Assembly: GCA_021234155.1 (NCBI GenBank) | Contig: JAJEKV010000087.1 | Coordinates: 2,024,465 to 2,088,464 of the forward strand | Source of the DNA: Isoetes taiwanensis | Taxonomy: Eukaryota; Streptophyta; Lycopodiopsida; Isoetales; Isoetaceae | Reading direction: 5' to 3' | Length of the DNA: 64,000 bases | Shown: positions 1 to 10,067 of the stretch, in pieces | How the letters are laid out: the number at the start of each line of letters is the position of its first letter | How positions within the stretch are numbered: the stretch's first letter is position 1 | Program-made: the position numbers and the translations under genes | The notes under the pieces: model-generated | Databases searched by the model: none | The model's input: the letters and a program-made list of their open reading frames with translations, nothing else | What the model was told of the DNA's origin: nothing

Positions 1-1126
1 ATAATTTCACTGGATTACTATGCAATTTACAGGAAAAAAATATAAATGTTAAGTCTGCATCCCTAGGAAAGATAACTATGTTTAGGCAGCATAAGGCAAG
101 CCCTCAAGGAGAATATATTGTAGAAAGATGCAACGCCTGCTGCATCATCCCCTTACCTGTAAAAAAGAACTGCTTCTTATCCATGCTGGACATATATTGC
201 CTAGTTTTTAAGTATGAGGGAAGAAGAGAAAAAATGAAAAAAGGGAAAGGACACTCACTCATGCTAAGAACTTCAAAACTGGAGTCAGTTATTTTTAACT
301 GCCAGTGTGCTGCAGATATTGTTTTGTGATTCAAATCGATGGTTATGCCCTTCAGAAAAATTGGACCTCAATTACTGGAACTTTTCTGCATGATTAAATG
401 CTTTTGAAGGTAGCGCAGCATGTACTGATCGAACATACAAAGTACTTAACAATAGGTTTAAAAAGAGGATGCCCATGCTTAGCTTGGAAAATAACTGATT
501 TATGGGCACCTATTTGTTACATGACTGAGTGTCGTCTATCATCAAAGAGTACTTACTTATAGACTCACCAGAAATATCTTGGGCTTAGCCCCTTGAGATA
601 AATGAATTTACTTTAAGTCCCGTGTAGTTAGCACAGTATACATTACATGCTTCCTTGACCTTCTTTTGCTTCAAGGTAGTTTTGGTGGCATATGACAATG
701 TTGGTATTCATGGTCATACCTGCCTATAACCAAGATGCTAATGCGAGTCTCTGTACTCATCAATAATTGCATGAAGAAATCTACTTTTGATATTTTATCA
801 GTATTTGTTGTTGGTATCTTGAATACTTGCATAGACAATCATTGCTTGTTTTTAAAGGCGTTTTTTTGATGGCCTTGATGAATAAGCTTTCTGATAACAT
901 TCTGTTGAAATTGAGAGACACATCAAGCTAGACTGCGGATTGTATGATGTGGTGATTTAATAAGCTGGTTAAACGGGCCAAGAGAGTTCAATATATATTC
1001 AGCACAGGGGTTGGTTCCATCTGTGGACAGGTCACATATGACGATCAAGTATGGATTTTCTAATTGATTATGCATGATCTGATTTATGACATGAAGTTGA
1101 ATTCATGAGACAATGAGACTTGATGA
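1..1126. other. No gene recognised; sequence upstream of the GNAT exon
   Basis: AT-rich sequence with stops in every frame. It may be intron or 5' flank of the acetyltransferase whose last exon begins at 1613. I looked for the acetyl-CoA-binding segment expected before that exon (an R/Q-x-x-G-x-G/A pattern) and did not find it, so the remaining exons are probably outside the window. Confidence 0.4.
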
Positions 1127-1198
1127 GTTTACCAGATTATCAAAATCTTCAAGAAGGATAAAGATGGCATGTTGAGCAATGAGCAGATCAACTTGTTT
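1127..1198 (+). pseudogene. EF-hand-like coding relic
   Basis: In one frame this stretch reads an amphipathic helix and loop, IIKIFKKDKDGMLSNEQINLF, followed directly by TGA. The loop fits an EF-hand at positions 3 (D), 5 (D), 6 (G) and 8 (L). Position 1 is K instead of D and position 12 is Q instead of E, so calcium binding would be impaired. The DKDGxLSxxxxNxF wording resembles an EF-hand of MIRO-type mitochondrial Rho GTPases. No intact reading frame continues on either side. It may be a fragment of a retrocopy, an isolated exon, or chance. Confidence 0.3.
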
Positions 1199-1612
1199 TG
1201 ATTAGCAGGCGAGGCAAAAGGAGTTGAGCAATGTAGGAAATTGAAATTTGCATAGTGAAATAAGCAGTAGTAGCTTAAGTTGTAGAACCTTGTCAGTCAG
1301 TGGTCATGGCGATGTTGCGCTTTGCTCACAAAACATATCTTTGGCATTCATTGGAGTACTAATTATTGTTTCTGTTAGAGAGTTTCTGCCCTATTTGATG
1401 AAGTTCTTCTCTATATTTCTATGGGAATGTACTTCGTTTCCTTAATCGCTCTTATCAGGAAGAACCTTGCAGTAAAGTGCGGACCTGATGCTTTGGAATA
1501 TGTTTATATTTCAAAAGTTTCCATAAAGATTCTAATGTTTTCTGTTTCAAACAAAGAGGTTTTATGTTTTGATGGCAGCAGCTACCATACTGTGTTATTG
1601 GTTTGAATGCAG

Positions 1613-1773
1613 GTGTCGATGATCTGTATGTTCATGTTCTAGCAGAAAATGATTCTGCCGTCAACCTTTACAAAAAAGCTGGATTTGAGTTGGAAAGGGA
1701 GGAATCCATCCGTGAGGCAAGGTTATTGGCACGCCCTCGCAGGCTTCTGCTGTGGATGGATCTTGCCATTTAA
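1613..1773 (+). CDS. GCN5-related N-acetyltransferase (GNAT), last exon only
   Basis: A CAG acceptor at 1610-1612 opens an exon in phase 1 that runs 53 codons to TAA at 1771-1773. It encodes VDDLYVHVLAENDSAVNLY, then KKAGFELE, and ends in RPRRLLLWMDLAI. The first part is the beta4-alpha4-beta5 end of a GNAT fold (LYVHV, then N-x-x-A-x-x-L-Y-x-K-x-G-F), which holds the catalytic-site tyrosine region. The R-P-R-R-L-L-L-W tail is typical of plant plastid-type GNATs. The enzyme would transfer acetyl from acetyl-CoA to a protein N-terminus, lysine or small amine; the substrate cannot be told from this piece. The acetyl-CoA-binding part is not visible upstream. Family call is strong; gene symbol is not assigned. 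Confidence 0.8.
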
Positions 1774-2503
1774 AATACAGTGATATTATAGCAAAGCATT
1801 TGGAATCCATTGAGAAGGTTTGCAAATCTTCAGGTGGTTTTCTGCACTGCCCATTGCCTGACATGGATGTAAGAAGCCAATGGGTGAGACGTTATCATTC
1901 TATCAAATTCTTTTTTCTTCATTCTATTAAATTCTTCTTTAAGAGAAAATTAAGTTGTAAATTGGCTATTGGGTGCTGGAAGTTGATGTTAGTGTGCTTT
2001 TTGCTCTTGTACAGCTCCTTCCAAAACACAAATCCAGTATTAGTATTGTGCATAAAGAATAGGTGCCTAATGTGAGAACACTGGATGGATTGAATGACAA
2101 GGCTTAGAATCTGGTTTTGGAAGTCACTGCCCCAACTTAAGCTGTGCCAAATTGTATAAGAGAAATTCAGAAAGGATTACGTCCGAGGAACTACAAATTC
2201 AACTGTAGGATGTCTTCTACCCAACATTGCGGTGCTGATATGACAATGTCGACAAAAACGGACCTAGGACATTCTGTAAAGCAAAAGGCCTGGAAGGCAG
2301 ATTATCAGCTAGAAAGATTGGCCATAACATCCCGTATCTGCCCCTATGGTGGTAGTAGTTAGTGGTTAATACGCTGCTCTAAGCAGAAGGATTAACATTT
2401 TATGCCAGTAGTACATCCTTATGGATCTGCCATAAGCTTGAACTGGTGTAAAGTTTGGAGAGCTGCTTTTATTTCGTTATAGCAACAAGTTTGATATAGC
2501 AAG
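1774..2503. other. 3' flank of the GNAT gene; nothing further recognised
   Basis: The first few hundred bases are probably the 3' untranslated region and terminator of the GNAT gene. I see no further coding similarity. Confidence 0.3.
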
Positions 2504-2664
2504 TAGTAGCATTTTTGGCGACTATACACTAAACTAAGCCTAATTCCAAACCTAAATTGCCGCTCTTAGGGTGAGATTCCACTATGACTTAGCGGCAATT
2601 AAAACCGGCAATTTCAGTTTGGAATTAGCCTTGGTTTAGTGTATAATTGCAAAAAATGCTGCTA
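2504..2664. repeat. Foldback (MITE-like) inverted-repeat element
   Basis: Two 58-base arms, 2504-2561 and 2607-2664, are inverted copies that match at about 50 of 58 positions and are separated by a 45-base loop. The outer ends read tagtagcattttt on the left and the complement of tagcagcattttt on the right. The spacer contributes a second, inner inverted match (attgccgct against agcggcaat). A non-autonomous foldback DNA transposon is the likeliest origin. I could not identify a target-site duplication. Confidence 0.75.
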
Positions 2665-3734
2665 TAACTATTGGGAGATGAGGGCTGGAGTTGGTAGTGT
2701 TTCAGCTTAATGGTAAAAAAAAAAAAGTTTACTAATTGTCTTCCATCATAATGGTTGCTACGTACTTCAGCTCGGCATTTTGCAATGAGATCAAGATGGA
2801 TCTTCTTGATTTGTGGACGTATACTACCACACCAAGAATTGTTGTAGTGGAATTTCAACCTCATATAAGCAACATGGAAATTGGGTCACTTTTATTTTTG
2901 TAGAAAGATGAGCTATATGTTGCCACGTTGAAGATTATAGCTAAGCATAGAGGAAATCAAGAGGTGCTGCCCCCTCCTACATAGATGGCGCAAACATTCC
3001 GCCATCAAAACAATGATACCGTTGATATGATCAGCAGGCTTGCCACTATTATAGGCAAATGATATTTCTAAAACAGTTGATGGAAAACTTGTTACATTTC
3101 TATTACCGCGAGTCGTAAAGTGTTATCCGATATCATAATGCTTGGTGTATGGTAGTGTTCTCATATACACCCTGTATTCCTTTGTTGTAATGCAGTATGG
3201 CCTCTTGGGCATACCTTGAGTTTTGAGTCTTTTAATACATAGACGAGGGTCAACGCATGGAGCTGGGGGGCTGAAATTTCATATTCCAATATTAATACGT
3301 TTCAGGAAAACATATAAAAAAAAAAGAAAAGAAAAATATTTTTCGAAAATACAAAAGAAGTGTCCCAAAAAGCACCCAAAAAGCATTATGTGTCCAGGAC
3401 ACAAAAATTGCCCCCTACTTACATGCTTGGACCCATGAATGATAAATAAATCTATAATGAGACTTGCCTTGGCTCTAGCAACTTATGCTGCAATGAAAGG
3501 TGATGTCCATTCAGATGTTACTACCTAATACTTGCACGAGGTCAGCCTAGAGTATTTATATACGCCGATAAACTCAACTGCACTATTATCAAAATTTCCT
3601 TATCTATAAATGATATAGATCGAGCAAATAGATAGATAGATAGTATTTTTACGCCTTTACGCCTCCCTTATCTATGTGAATGATGACATATTCCATCGAT
3701 CCGCCGAGTCTCTGACGGTAGATTCGATTTCCGT
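2665..3734. other. Intergenic; no gene seen
   Basis: Contains an A-rich patch near 3316-3345 and a short GATA microsatellite at 3629-3643. Nothing with coding similarity. Confidence 0.4.
3629..3643. repeat. GATA microsatellite
   Basis: About three and a half uninterrupted GATA units. Confidence 0.8.
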
Positions 3735-4300
3735 GAGAGTATGCATGCATGTTCACGCGGCATGCATTGCATGCTTTCTCCGTTGGGAGAGATCGCTATA
3801 TTAGGCGTTCTTCATCACCGCTCATCAGCTTCCTCTTCTCTCTCTGAAGCACCTTTATTTTCTATTCTTCGCTTCTTCACCCTCCCTCTTTACTGTTTAA
3901 TGTATTTTATCGCCTCGGCACGCTGTGACCAGCCCCGTTTTTCTTTTTATTGTCGCGGTAAGACGCTGCGGATCGCCCTCTCCACTTTGGGAGGTTTGTT
4001 TTTTTTCACATTTGTTTTGTTGTTGATGATGTGCGTGTATTGTGCTGGAAGCTTCAGCAGCAGCCTTCTGACTTCCATTCCTCGTGCTGGGGAGCTTAAT
4101 TTTAGCCTTACATTTGTCTAAGCTCCCTTGCCGGTTGTTTATATTTCGGTTTTTTCTCAAAACCCGAAAAGCGGCGTATTTATTAATCCCGCGATAAGTT
4201 CTTCGGCAAGTGCATACGTAAAACCAAACACTGCATAGTATTTGTTTTCTGGGTCCAAGTTGTATAATTGGCCCCTTTATTTTTCTTCGCTGTAGTTCAG
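3735..4300 (+). repeat. Dispersed repeat R, copy 1
   Basis: Shares an ordered set of short blocks with 57449-58300: a start rich in alternating atgcatgcatg, a middle with agcttcctcttctc, then cattTgtctaagc, a ttttttctc-aaa block and a cattgtatttg-like block (here catagtatttgttttc). It is strongly pyrimidine-rich in the middle. No open frame is convincing. It could be an LTR or a non-autonomous transposon. Confidence 0.5.
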
Positions 4301-5012
4301 AGCCGCAGCGTGCTATCCACCATTATCCAACACCATCAGAGAAAATCACGAGACGTATAGAAGCCTTTACCTAGAGATGGAATTTGTATACTATGTGGCT
4401 TTTATATTTCTCAAAGCGTGGCTTCTAAAAAAATTGGGTGGAAGTTTGAAAATCTGAATTTGAGCAAATAATGACACATCATTTTCATTGTTTGGGATTC
4501 ATACCCATTTTAAGTTGGCAATACACATGTATTTATTATACCCTTATACAATAGTGTGAGAAAACCTTGCTTAGCTATATCCCATAGACCTTCGTCAACA
4601 TTAATTCTTCTCAAAGTATGTGATATTGCTAGTTATTTTAATGGTTCGCTTTTTACCTTACCGTGGGCCTTATAATGTACTAGAGAGGCGGCTAGATTCT
4701 CGTAAGTGAACACGATGAACAGTTACGAAAAAAAACAACCGGTTGACCAAAGCATCAGAACCAAATCAAATGAACATATCAGATGTTATTAAATTACATC
4801 AGAACCTACCTTGATGCTGGTTGCTCCTTCACAGGCTATATTGTCAATTAGGACCCTTGTAAAGCAATAAACCTACGCTACTTTAACCTAATAACAACAA
4901 TGGAATTATTGCCTCCTGAGACCCCTCGCCGCACAATGCAACACAAACATTTGCATCCCCGTAACTCCCTTCCGCATATACAAATTATTATTATATACTA
5001 TCCACACACGGA
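4301..5012. other. Intergenic; no gene seen
   Basis: AT-rich sequence without recognisable coding potential or repeats. Confidence 0.3.
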
Positions 5013-5105
5013 CCATTAACATCCAACATATAAAATTAAATCCCCCAACACATAACAAACTATCACACATTAACAACCAACACATAACTACTATCACATT
5101 AATTA
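5013..5105 (+). repeat. Left arm of a long inverted-repeat pair
   Basis: ccattaacatccaacatata, then an aaattaaatccccca block and two aacacataac blocks. The reverse complement of 5602-5700 matches it with scattered differences over about 95 bases. A partial third copy in the same orientation as this arm is at 5229-5271. A decayed transposon with long terminal inverted repeats is a reasonable reading. Confidence 0.65.
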
Positions 5106-5228
5106 ACATAACCACACAAACCAACATCCCCTTAACTCCTCCTTCCGTGACATACAAATATGGCTAATTGGCAACACAAACCATACAATATCCAAATATA
5201 TAAAAATTGGAATCCCCAACAAATAAAC

Positions 5229-5271
5229 CATTGACATTAACAACAACCAACACATAACTACCATTGACACC
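5229..5271 (+). repeat. Partial copy of the inverted-repeat arm
   Basis: Reads ccattgacattaacaac followed by aacacataactaccattgac, matching the inner part of the 5013-5105 arm and the complement of 5602-5700. Confidence 0.6.
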
Positions 5272-5601
5272 ATTGTCCAACACATTTAAATTGTAAATCC
5301 CTTAAACCCCTCTTTTTATGGGGTGCATATTCACACTGGGATTTAGGGGCAACGAGATTGCTGGATAGGCATACACCACCCCTTATTCCTTAATTCACCA
5401 GACGTGAAGTTCCTCGCTTAGGTATGCAGTACAAAATTTGGCTATATCAGGATAATAAGAAGATTCAAGAAAATACTATGCAAGATTTTCGCTTTAGTCA
5501 CTATATATGTTGATTTCAGACGCAAATACAATTATGAGGGTCACGCCTCTACGCCACCCCTCTCAGGCAGGAATATGCAATCAAACCAAAAGGGGACCCA
5601 A

Positions 5602-5700
5602 TGGTTGTTAATTACCAATGGTAGTTATGTGTTAAGTTGTTAATGTCAATGGTTGTTATGTGTTGGGGATTAAATTTTTATATGTTGCTGATGTTAATGG
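5602..5700 (-). repeat. Right arm of the long inverted-repeat pair
   Basis: Reverse complement of the 5013-5105 arm, with blocks gttatgtgttggggatt and tatgttgctgatgttaatgg. Together the arms delimit about 690 bases. Confidence 0.65.
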
Positions 5701-6307
5701 CTCAGGTTGCAAAAAGTATTTTTTAATGTTCTCGCCTTAGGGACGCCCAATTATTCTCGCTAAAGTCATAAAGTTTACAACACAAAAGAAACCCTCTCAT
5801 ATGCTACATATTGTTACTTCCGCTACAACTACTTTCTTCACACGACAACATTGTTTATCAATCCATATGATTTGATGCCCATTCTAGCTTAAAGGTAATG
5901 CACATGATTTCACCTTACGTCTGACAGTTCCAAACCTACAATATAAATGTATTCTTGTAGCCACTGTTGATCTGATTCACAGGATGGAAAAGGGCGGAAT
6001 AATCCGGCCTCGCTAGGTACAAGAATCCGCTTTGTTGATTGAAGCTAAAGGTCGGGTTGCTGGTGAACAATCCTAAGCCGTAAATATCCAAGAGTTGAAA
6101 GCAAAACAGAGGGCCTAAACTTGAATCAAAGAAATCATAGGAAGGAAACAAAGGATTTTGCAAAGACTACATTGTAGAATCGAAACCAATACCTTGTAAA
6201 ACATTATGCTAATCAAGAAACATTAAAATACCTTTGTAAGTGTGAGCAAAAAATCCATCCTCGTTGGTAGTAAAACCCACCGCAATAAGAACTAAGAGGG
6301 CAAGTAC
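5701..6307. other. Intergenic; no gene seen
   Basis: No coding similarity, repeat or RNA gene recognised. Confidence 0.3.
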
Positions 6308-6477
6308 ACATGCACAATACACATGCACACATGCACGGCACTTGCACTTGCACATGAGCAGTGAATATGCATTACATCAATATTACGTACATGCATGTGC
6401 ACATGTAATAATACATGTGCACACACATGCATGTGCACATGCAGTAATACACTTGCGTTCATGCAAACACATGCAGT
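6308..6477. repeat. CA/TG-rich low-complexity block with a cruciform-capable palindrome
   Basis: Variants of acatgcac and catgtgcacatg repeat throughout. At about 6396-6422, gtgcacatgta and tacatgtgcac form a perfect 11-base stem around ataa. Alternating purine-pyrimidine sequence of this kind can adopt Z-DNA. Short frames across it on both strands are by-products of the repeat, not genes. Confidence 0.75.
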
Positions 6478-7250
6478 AGAAAGACAAATAACCCTCGATT
6501 TTTCCAACCAAATCTAAAACCACTACTTCATGGTGCAATTTGTGAATACTATTCAAGACAATTCCTCAAATCTTAATACAACGTAAATCATAGAAAACCA
6601 TATGAAAAGCGATAAAAAATCTAAAAGTAACCCCCGTTATTATGCGCTACATATTCCCTTGCACTACCCAAAACAAGTACTTAGTAGCATTTAACACATA
6701 TTCATGGTGCTTAATTTCAAAAAAAAGCTTACTTCTTCACACACCCTCTGTAAAAAGCGGTAATTATGAGATTCTTTTGTGGCACGCACACACCATCCTT
6801 CTTACCCGTACCGCACTTTCCCTCGGGCCATGGTTGTGAATTTCAAAAAAATCTTTAATTATACCCAATAACACCGACCCTTGTTTCAAGCTCCACATAC
6901 CTTATATAGTCTCGCAGCTGTTTTCCTGTGACATCTCTTGCTAGCCTCTCAGATGTTTTTCTAGAACTCAAGGTTTTATTCATACTAGATCCATAATCTT
7001 GGTAAAGTTTCATCATGACTACTGAAAGAATAAAAGAGTAATGTAGACTTTATGCACATGAAAAGTCCAATGCAGAACCAAATTCATGATATGATACACG
7101 TAAATCATTTAACAATTTTGTGCTTTATGACTTGGATATGGAGCTGAACAGTGTCATAACATGAGCAAAATGTACTCTGAACATTCTTCTTTTCATACCA
7201 AGTGAGAACTCGTAGGTATGTAAGAGACTCGACATTGGAATCTAATTTGC
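6478..7250. other. Intergenic; no gene seen
   Basis: No feature recognised. Confidence 0.3.
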
Positions 7251-7459
7251 AACATTAATCCTTGGACAATGTATTACACGTTTTCATTTGGATTTGATCC
7301 TATAAATATGAGTGCATAGGATGAAGAGTGGTATAAATAGAACAGAATAGAACAGAATAGAATAGAATAAAGTTTTGCCATCCACGAAGACCAATAAATA
7401 GGGGCCATCATGGAAGTCATAAAATTTGGGGAAAAATCTTTGTGTTTTTAAAATATGCA
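7251..7459 (+). repeat. Direct repeat, copy 1
   Basis: Shares aacattaat-cttggacaatgta, ttcatttggttttgat-like, gtgcataggatgaagagtgg and cataaaatttgg blocks with 7900-8049, in the same order and orientation. This copy carries a pentanucleotide array (7331-7371) and extra sequence in its middle. Confidence 0.65.
7331..7371. repeat. AGAAC/AGAAT microsatellite
   Basis: Runs of agaacagaat and agaatagaat units inside direct-repeat copy 1, absent from copy 2, so it expanded after the duplication. Confidence 0.75.
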
Positions 7460-7899
7460 GTGGAAATGCATGAACAAGCTATGCCACTAGTTTCCGTAAT
7501 AACTCAAGAGTATTCTATATGTCTTCACCATGCATCTACTTCATTATTGTATATTTTGTATTTGATATCCCTAAGGCTTTTGTAAATTGTTAGTTTGGCA
7601 TTGTGAATGAGAATGTTGTGTTGCTATAGAGGATTGCATATTATGTGTAGAACAATAGAGCCTTGGTAGATACAATATGTCAAATCTCTTGTTCCTTAAA
7701 CGAATAGTAGAAAACACGTAAGGAACACAACACATGCAATGAAAAATAGGCAAAAAAATGAGGAGATATAGTGCAGCAAAAGATAAGAGATAGTGAAAGC
7801 TTAAATCTGAATACTGATAAAGTGAATGACACTCGCGTTGTAGAATGGCCATTATTGACTAATAGGATGGGGAGCAAGAATGTTTTAAAACTGAAAATA

Positions 7900-8049
7900 A
7901 ACATTAATGCCTGGACAATGTAATTATACATGTATTCATTTGGTTTTGATAATATGAATCTCAGTGCATAGGACGAAGAGTGGCATAAAGGAGAGGCCTC
8001 TATATAAGGCATAAAATTTGGACAAACTTCTTCATTTGTTTTAAAATGT
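7900..8049 (+). repeat. Direct repeat, copy 2
   Basis: Second copy of the 7251-7459 unit, about 650 bases downstream, without the pentanucleotide expansion. The pair could be an old duplication or remnants of retrotransposon termini. Confidence 0.65.
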
Positions 8050-9620
8050 GTTGGATCGGCATTTTGAAGCTACGTCCCCATTCCCCTCAACAACTCACTA
8101 GCACTACCGCAATGTGAACTCATATAACTGCAGTTGAAAGGTGTCTAATATGTGGCATTTATAATTTCCAACTGGTACGTTGGAAGAAACTATGGAGGTT
8201 GGCTGGTCTCTAACCATTGATGACAGTACTATATATGCCTAACTACGTTGTCACATTAACATCCCATTTCACTACCCCAGTTCACCCTCTATATAAGAGA
8301 CATATGGCATGTATGCTCTTGGGTCCCGAGAACACCTACATGTATACAAATTGCTCCATATAGAAACCCTATGTAGACAGCCAGCACAAACGTAATACCC
8401 TATTCCTGTAATTTTACAACGAGCCTAATCCCCACTTACCCTACCCCTGACCCACTCTTATGTCAGAAAGTAGATTATTCAACCTAACCTTACCTCTACT
8501 TACCTTCCTTACCTCCTCCAATCAGTAAGCTCCACAAGCCAGGAAATAACAAGGTTTAAATGAAAGACTATATTTAAGAAGGCATTTGAAAGATCTTCTA
8601 AAAATTTACAAATACCCCTGCTTAGACTTCTTTTTACTATCTTGTGTCTAAAGATTTATAAAACCACATGTTGTGACATTTTAGGAAGACTTAACATTAA
8701 GGAGAAGAACAACAAAGAAAATATCTCATTTTAGAGGGAAAAGGCCACTACGGAAGCCAAAGATTTATTATATGGGGCAAACTCAGTAGATAAAACACGC
8801 TTGTATCTTATCCCTTAGAACATTTATATTACGTTATAGAAGACAAAAAATTGTTATTTTCACAACCATTTTGGCTAAACATCCCACTTTGGACCTAAAA
8901 AGACATTGGAGATAGCTTGAACAAACTGAATGAAAAATTATTGTTTTGCATCATATGGTATTACAAATGGTACATGAAATCATGCAATAGTTGAAGTTCC
9001 AACCGACGGTATGCCAGATAAATTTATATACCGAAATGGGTTGGTAGTGAAGCTCGCGATTATACATGGCCTTTTTGTTGTTCCTGAGATGTATTTATCA
9101 TAGTTTTTGGGCTTGCACAATACCAATCCAAATAGTGATGTTGAGAAGATAGTCAAGCCCTGTCAATGTTGAGAGTCTTCGTAATTCCATCATCAGAGTA
9201 AAGTATTAACAAGACATTTCTCCACGCAGTGCTGGCCAAGTCTATCTTGCTTTTTTCGTCCGCTTGCAAAAGCAAATAGGTAAACTTTTTTAAAGGCTAC
9301 CTCATGACCCCTATGGACAAACTACGAAGCTTCCTTCTCGCTGAACACATGTGTCTCCATAACATGCTTAACCTTTGCCCTTAGTAAAGCGCTTTGAGTC
9401 ATTTCAAAGTGAAGTTAGCATGTGTAGAGAAAAAAGTAAAAATAACAACGGATTCGACTAATTTATGTCAACATTGCATTAAGGTCGTATATAGAACTAT
9501 TTAGAACTTTTTAGAACTGTTAAAAACTACAGCAAAAACCCAAAATTATCCTTTTTGCGTTATTTCAACAGATTAAGTTAAAAGTTCCTGGCAAAAAGAA
9601 AGACCCCACAAGATTTTGCA
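8050..9620. other. Intergenic; no gene seen
   Basis: No coding similarity or RNA gene recognised. Confidence 0.3.
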
Positions 9621-10067
9621 CCCATATAAACTTATATACTCCCCGGATATTTTGTTATGTATATATATATTTTATATATCTGGTTTAGGTATATGATGAA
9701 TATGGTATACGTTTCACATATTTGTATATAAAACTATGATAAATTTGAGATTACAGTATGTCTCTCAGATAGATTTATACCGCGAAGACTTTTTTTCTGA
9801 TATATATATGTAAATATATATGTTATATATTAGAGATATACTGGGTATAATTACCGAGAAAATCATGTGGTATAAATTTATACAATTGGTCCTCTCTTTA
9901 TATGCATAAATTTATATACCATTACTTTTATGTGTATAAATTTATACCGCCGAGTTTTTTGTCAGATATAAATATACCGCCGGTTCTTTTGTTGTATAAA
10001 TCTATACCATTGAAAAGTTTTAAGTGTATAAATTTATACCAAATCTATTGAGGTATAAATTCACCAT
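9621..10067. repeat. Degenerate array of palindromic tataaattta cores
   Basis: The core ggtataaatttatacc, itself a perfect palindrome, recurs with variations from about 9621 to 10067. The best copies are at about 9868, 9934, 9966, 9993, 10025 and 10052. Spacing in the last part alternates near 27 and 32 bases. Spacers are unrelated apart from a common gccg/ttttg flavour. Earlier copies are more worn. It is a plant satellite-like array, not a CRISPR: cores vary, spacing is irregular and there are no cas genes. Confidence 0.7.

Noticed and set aside
1206-1232. Possible micro-exon (EAKGVEQ) before the GNAT exon
   Set aside because: No donor puts it in the phase needed by the exon at 1613, and the stretch is too short to support.
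6264-6507. Open frames on both strands rich in His, Cys and Met
   Set aside because: They are translations of the CA/TG low-complexity block.
9621-10067. CRISPR-like pattern of short palindromic repeats and spacers
   Set aside because: Cores vary, spacing is irregular, the context is a plant nuclear genome and no cas genes are present.
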